Below, one piece after another: positions 60,699 through 64,000 of a stretch of 64,000 nt of DNA. The stretch's first letter is position 1. Each line of letters begins with the position of its first letter. The notes below the pieces were generated by a model. It did not search any database. It was given only the letters and a program-made list of their open reading frames with translations, and had not been told where the DNA came from. The DNA comes from Luzula sylvatica (Eukaryota; Streptophyta; Magnoliopsida; Poales; Juncaceae), in contig OX326960.1 of assembly GCA_946800325.1 (NCBI GenBank), forward strand, positions 49,657,355 to 49,721,354, given 5' to 3'. Position numbers and translations under genes: made by a program.

Positions 60699-62201
60699 GC
60701 AGCAGTAGAAAAGGGAATGTGTAAATTACTAAATAGTATGAGAGTGTATTATTAATAACTAATAATAATGAGTGTTTGTGTAATGAGTATCTGTATGTTT
60801 GTATTAGTAGTACTAATGAAATAAAATGATCAAGCGAAGTTCTAAAAATCTATTTCGAGTAAAAACCATAAAGATATGGTTTTGTGGAAGTTTGGAGTAA
60901 TGATATGAACGTAGTTGATTATAAACGTGGTATGAATTTTAAATTAAATATAAATTTAAACATTACTCGGAAGTTTGTATTGTTGTATTTGTTATGATTC
61001 AAATTTATGCAGTTCAGGTAATTTAAGGATTGTCTAAATAAATGTAGGAACGTACAGCCTCACAACCTCACTGATGTTAAATTTATTTGACAAAGTTGTA
61101 ATAAATTTTAGTAATACGAAAAGTTGTAATATTTTTTGATAATAAATTCCTCCATTCATTGATGTTATCGAATTCATTTCACAACCTCACATAAAATTAC
61201 AATATCATAATATTCTTTCCATCCATTGGTGTCACACAAAATTACAATATATATATATTTTTTAAAAAGTCTTACTCACTGCATAAATTGTTCCAATTAA
61301 TAACTAAATAAATTATGAACACTCATTAATAAAAATATTCTGAAAAAATAGAATGGGCTTGTACAACCCCCCAAATATATTGTTATATTGCATTAAAATG
61401 TTACATGAGTGTAGATGAAATTCTACTCCCCAAAAAAATATTCGAATTCCATTTTACATGCCAATATATGTCTTATTAACTAATTAAATCAAACAACCAA
61501 CTATCCGCACTTCTGGACGAATTTGTTTCATTTGTTTTGTCGTACACATAAAATTTAGTTATTATTTTTTCATAACAAACAAAACAATTTATGGAAATAA
61601 AAATTATATTAATTAAAAAAAATTCATGATGACATATTGTCACATTATTTTTGAATCTGACACAATACGAGATATTTATTTACTACTCAATACGACATAC
61701 AAAATAATAAATGTTAATATAAGATAATAAAATAGTATGACATAAGTAAAAATAAAAATCATACAATATATTTAAATTTACATATTTAAAAATAAAAATA
61801 ATTAATAACATTTTAAAGGTTCAAGAAATTATTTGTGTCAGTAAATTTCATCTTTCATGTTTATTATTGAAAAAAAATATATTTTATTAGTTGAAGAAAT
61901 TATTTGTGTTTGATAAACTAAAATATTTTACTAAATTTTTAAAAAATTAACATACATTTTTTGAGTAAAAATACCAACTTATCTTACTTTGATTTTTTAA
62001 AAATTAACATGAATTTTTGGACAAAAAAATACAAACAGTATCAGGGCAATTCTAAACTGTAGATCCCTTTTGGAAAAGGGCAATTTCGGTATTGAATTTT
62101 TTGATTTTTTTTTTCATGTTGAATCTCCTCCATTTCATCCCTAATGGACATGTCCATTAATAATTATTTCTCCAATTTCCTCTCTTGTTCCAAATATGTT
62201 C
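60699..62201. other. Intergenic AT-rich DNA
   Basis: Likely vicilin 3' UTR to about 60,830, then AT-rich DNA without a recognisable gene, RNA or bounded repeat. Confidence 0.45.
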
Positions 62202-63772
62202 TTCATTTACAGTAAATTTTTTTGAAAGAATGACAAGCGCGATACGCGCTCGGTCCAATCATTTTTCATTTAAAATAAAATAAAAGTTAAATTACAAAAC
62301 CATTATGTACAAGATTTCGTAAATAAATTTAGTAACTAAAATTTATACCCCTGTTAAAGATGGGCCGATTAATCGGTATCCTAACAACTCGTATTCCATT
62401 GATTTAGTAGACTCCGAATCGCATCGGCTAGAAGGGCATACATTCTTCCCTTTCGTTGAAAGATTCGGTTGTTTCGTTCCCTCCAAATGATCCAAATTGT
62501 TGCGCACCATGTTATGTCCCATTTTGCGGATTCTGTCTTCGTTTTCGACCGCCTTTGATTCCACCAAAATTCGCGTATCGTTAGGCCGGTGGGGTCGGCC
62601 GGTGGGGTCGGCCGTAGGCTCGATGATGCGCCAAAGTTCACATATGAACGGACAATTCAAAAATAGGTGTTGTACCGTTTCGAATTGACCCCCGCAAAGT
62701 GCACAAGTCGGATCGTGGGGCCAATTTCTTTTTGATATTCGACTATTGAGTAGGAGCCATCCGAAAATTTGAACCTTTATGGGCGCCTTTATTTTGAAGA
62801 GCGTGTTGGTCCAAAGACATTCGACACCCGTGTATGAGATGGATGCATATGCCTTGGCCGTTGGATATGATAGGGCGGTTAGTGTATTGTTAAGGGGGGG
62901 GAGGTGTATTTTGTGATCGTAGACCTCCTTTGATTGCGTTGTAAAGGGGGATTAGCTTTTGGAGGTCGCGGATGAAGAACGAGGATGTAGTAAGCGAAAT
63001 GTTTGTTAAGTCACTAATGTTGTCAATATTGTAAATGGTTCTAACGGTCGTGGACCAATGAGATTCACGATCAAATTCTATTTTAAATAGCCACTTAATC
63101 ATTAAAGCTTGATTTTGACGTTGTATGTCAAGGAGCCCCATTCCGCCATGTATTTTGGGTAAACAAACATTTTTCCAATTTGCGAGACAATAACCGCCCA
63201 CTATTTTGTCTGTGCCTTTCCAAAAGAATGCTCGTAATGTTTGGTTAATTTCCTTGATGGTGCCCTTTGGTAAGAGGAAGGTTTGCATCATAAAGTTAGG
63301 GATTGCACTTAGAACGGATTTTAATAGCGTCATGCGGCCTCCCATGGTTAGGAATTTATTTTTCCAACTCATGATTTTTTGTTTTATTTTATTTAGTAAC
63401 GGTTGGAAAGTTAGTTTCGAGGGTTTTTTGTAAGAGAGCGGGGGCCCTAGATATTTAATTGGTAATGCCATCTTCGAGCAACACATGATTGAGGTAAGTG
63501 TGTCGTTGTAGTGATCGGGTATTGAGATCGGAACATATCCGCTTTTATCCCAATTTATCTCAAGGCCCGATATCTCCGAGAAAATGGAAATGGTATGCAT
63601 TATAATACGAAGGTTTTGTGGGACCGCTTCGATGAACATTAGTGTATCATCCGCATATTGTAGTGTGGTAGGGGGAAAGAGTAATGGGATAGTAAGTAAT
63701 GATTTAATTATTTTTAACATGACTTGAAGTGCATCAACTACTAGTAATGGGTTAATTCATTTACAGTAAATT
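62202..63772 (-). mobile_element. 5'-truncated L1-type LINE, copy 2
   Basis: Element 62219-63755 on the minus strand, between identical 17-bp target duplications TTCATTTACAGTAAATT at 62202-62218 and 63756-63772, with a short T run (A-tail on the element strand) at its 3' end. It encodes the C-terminal part of reverse transcriptase with the catalytic LQYADDTLMF motif, KYLGPPLSYKK, SWKNKFLTMGGRMTLLKSVL and FFWKG, then a zf-RVT zinc finger (CALCGG, HLFLNCPF). The frame shifts after the FLNCPFICELW region and continues as WIIWRERNNRIFQRKG. Same family as the copy at 13.3 kb: the 3' tail TGA-AATGATTGGACCGAGCGCG is shared. Confidence 0.9.
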
Positions 63773-64000
63773 ACTCCTCAATTCTTGCTCTTCGCTAATT
63801 CCTTGAATTGCCCCTCATTTCTTGCTTCCCTCTCTCTTGCCTGTACTCCCCATTTACAGCCCTCCCTCACACTGCCTTTACTCTCATTTATGGATAATAA
63901 AATAATTTGTATTTTCTCTTCATAAAACAAAATGAAAAAACAAGTTTGTGATATAATCTCTGACAGCCAAATGAATAAATTGGACATCTCCATTGAGTAA
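63773..64000. other. Intergenic right edge
   Basis: No feature supported. Confidence 0.4.

Overview
The window is nuclear DNA from a flowering plant, almost certainly a eudicot. The evidence is intron-rich genes with AT-rich introns of about 70-100 nt and GT-AG junctions, plant-only families (LBD transcription factor, DYW-type PPR, CRM splicing factor, 7S vicilin, MUT9-like kinase, plant mobile domain) and plant transposons with resolvable ends (MULE, L1-type LINE, Helitron-like termini, tRNA-derived SINE, foldback MITEs). No species can be named from the sequence alone.

Layout. 1-4.6 kb: gene-free AT-rich DNA with a 426-bp foldback. 4.7-6.3 kb (-): SEC22 SNARE. 8.6-9.5 kb (+): LBD gene with a MITE in its intron. 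9.9-11.0 kb (-): SUVR3-like SET methyltransferase, convergent with the LBD gene. 11.4-14.5 kb: two diverged copies of a non-coding segment; a 5'-truncated LINE sits in the second copy and the first keeps the empty site. 15.0-16.1 kb (-): COQ10, head to head with a single-exon 1,024-aa PPR gene (16.6-19.7 kb, +). 21.6-25.2 kb (+): MUT9-like kinase, 16 coding exons. 27.9-34.3 kb (+): two-exon GT61 glycosyltransferase whose 5-kb intron holds a 3,523-bp Mutator-like element carrying an antisense plant-mobile-domain gene, plus a foldback element. 34.4-35.6 kb: minisatellite, Helitron-like end and palindromic repeats. 35.7-38.5 kb (+): three-CRM-domain protein. 38.8-39.2 kb (-): tandem PPR relic. 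40.0-48.5 kb (+): MON2 homologue in 43 coding exons. 48.8-49.3 kb: recent 260-bp tandem duplication. 50.0-51.5 kb (+): mitochondrial SSB. 51.9-57.4 kb: degenerate tandem array split by a Helitron-like insertion, with a SINE next to it. 58.3-60.7 kb (+): 7S vicilin. 62.2-63.8 kb (-): second 5'-truncated LINE of the same family.

The genes are single-copy loci with unrelated roles and do not form a pathway cluster. Two (SEC22, MON2) act in membrane traffic, and several products are organelle-directed (COQ10, mtSSB, probably the CRM and PPR proteins). The most unusual object is the MULE at 29,130-32,652: perfect 9-bp target duplication, about 215-bp near-identical terminal inverted repeats, arrays of short palindromes near both ends, and a spliced PMD gene that appears disabled by one nonsense codon and one frameshift. 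No transposase is visible in it.

A second theme is a family of short repeats built on a CCCCTACAAAA / GAAATATCAT motif that recurs mainly inside introns of unrelated genes. One copy is a complete foldback MITE with a 9-bp target duplication. Exon boundaries were placed by hand from GT-AG sites, reading frame and remembered family sequences. Every reconstructed intact CDS has a length divisible by three.
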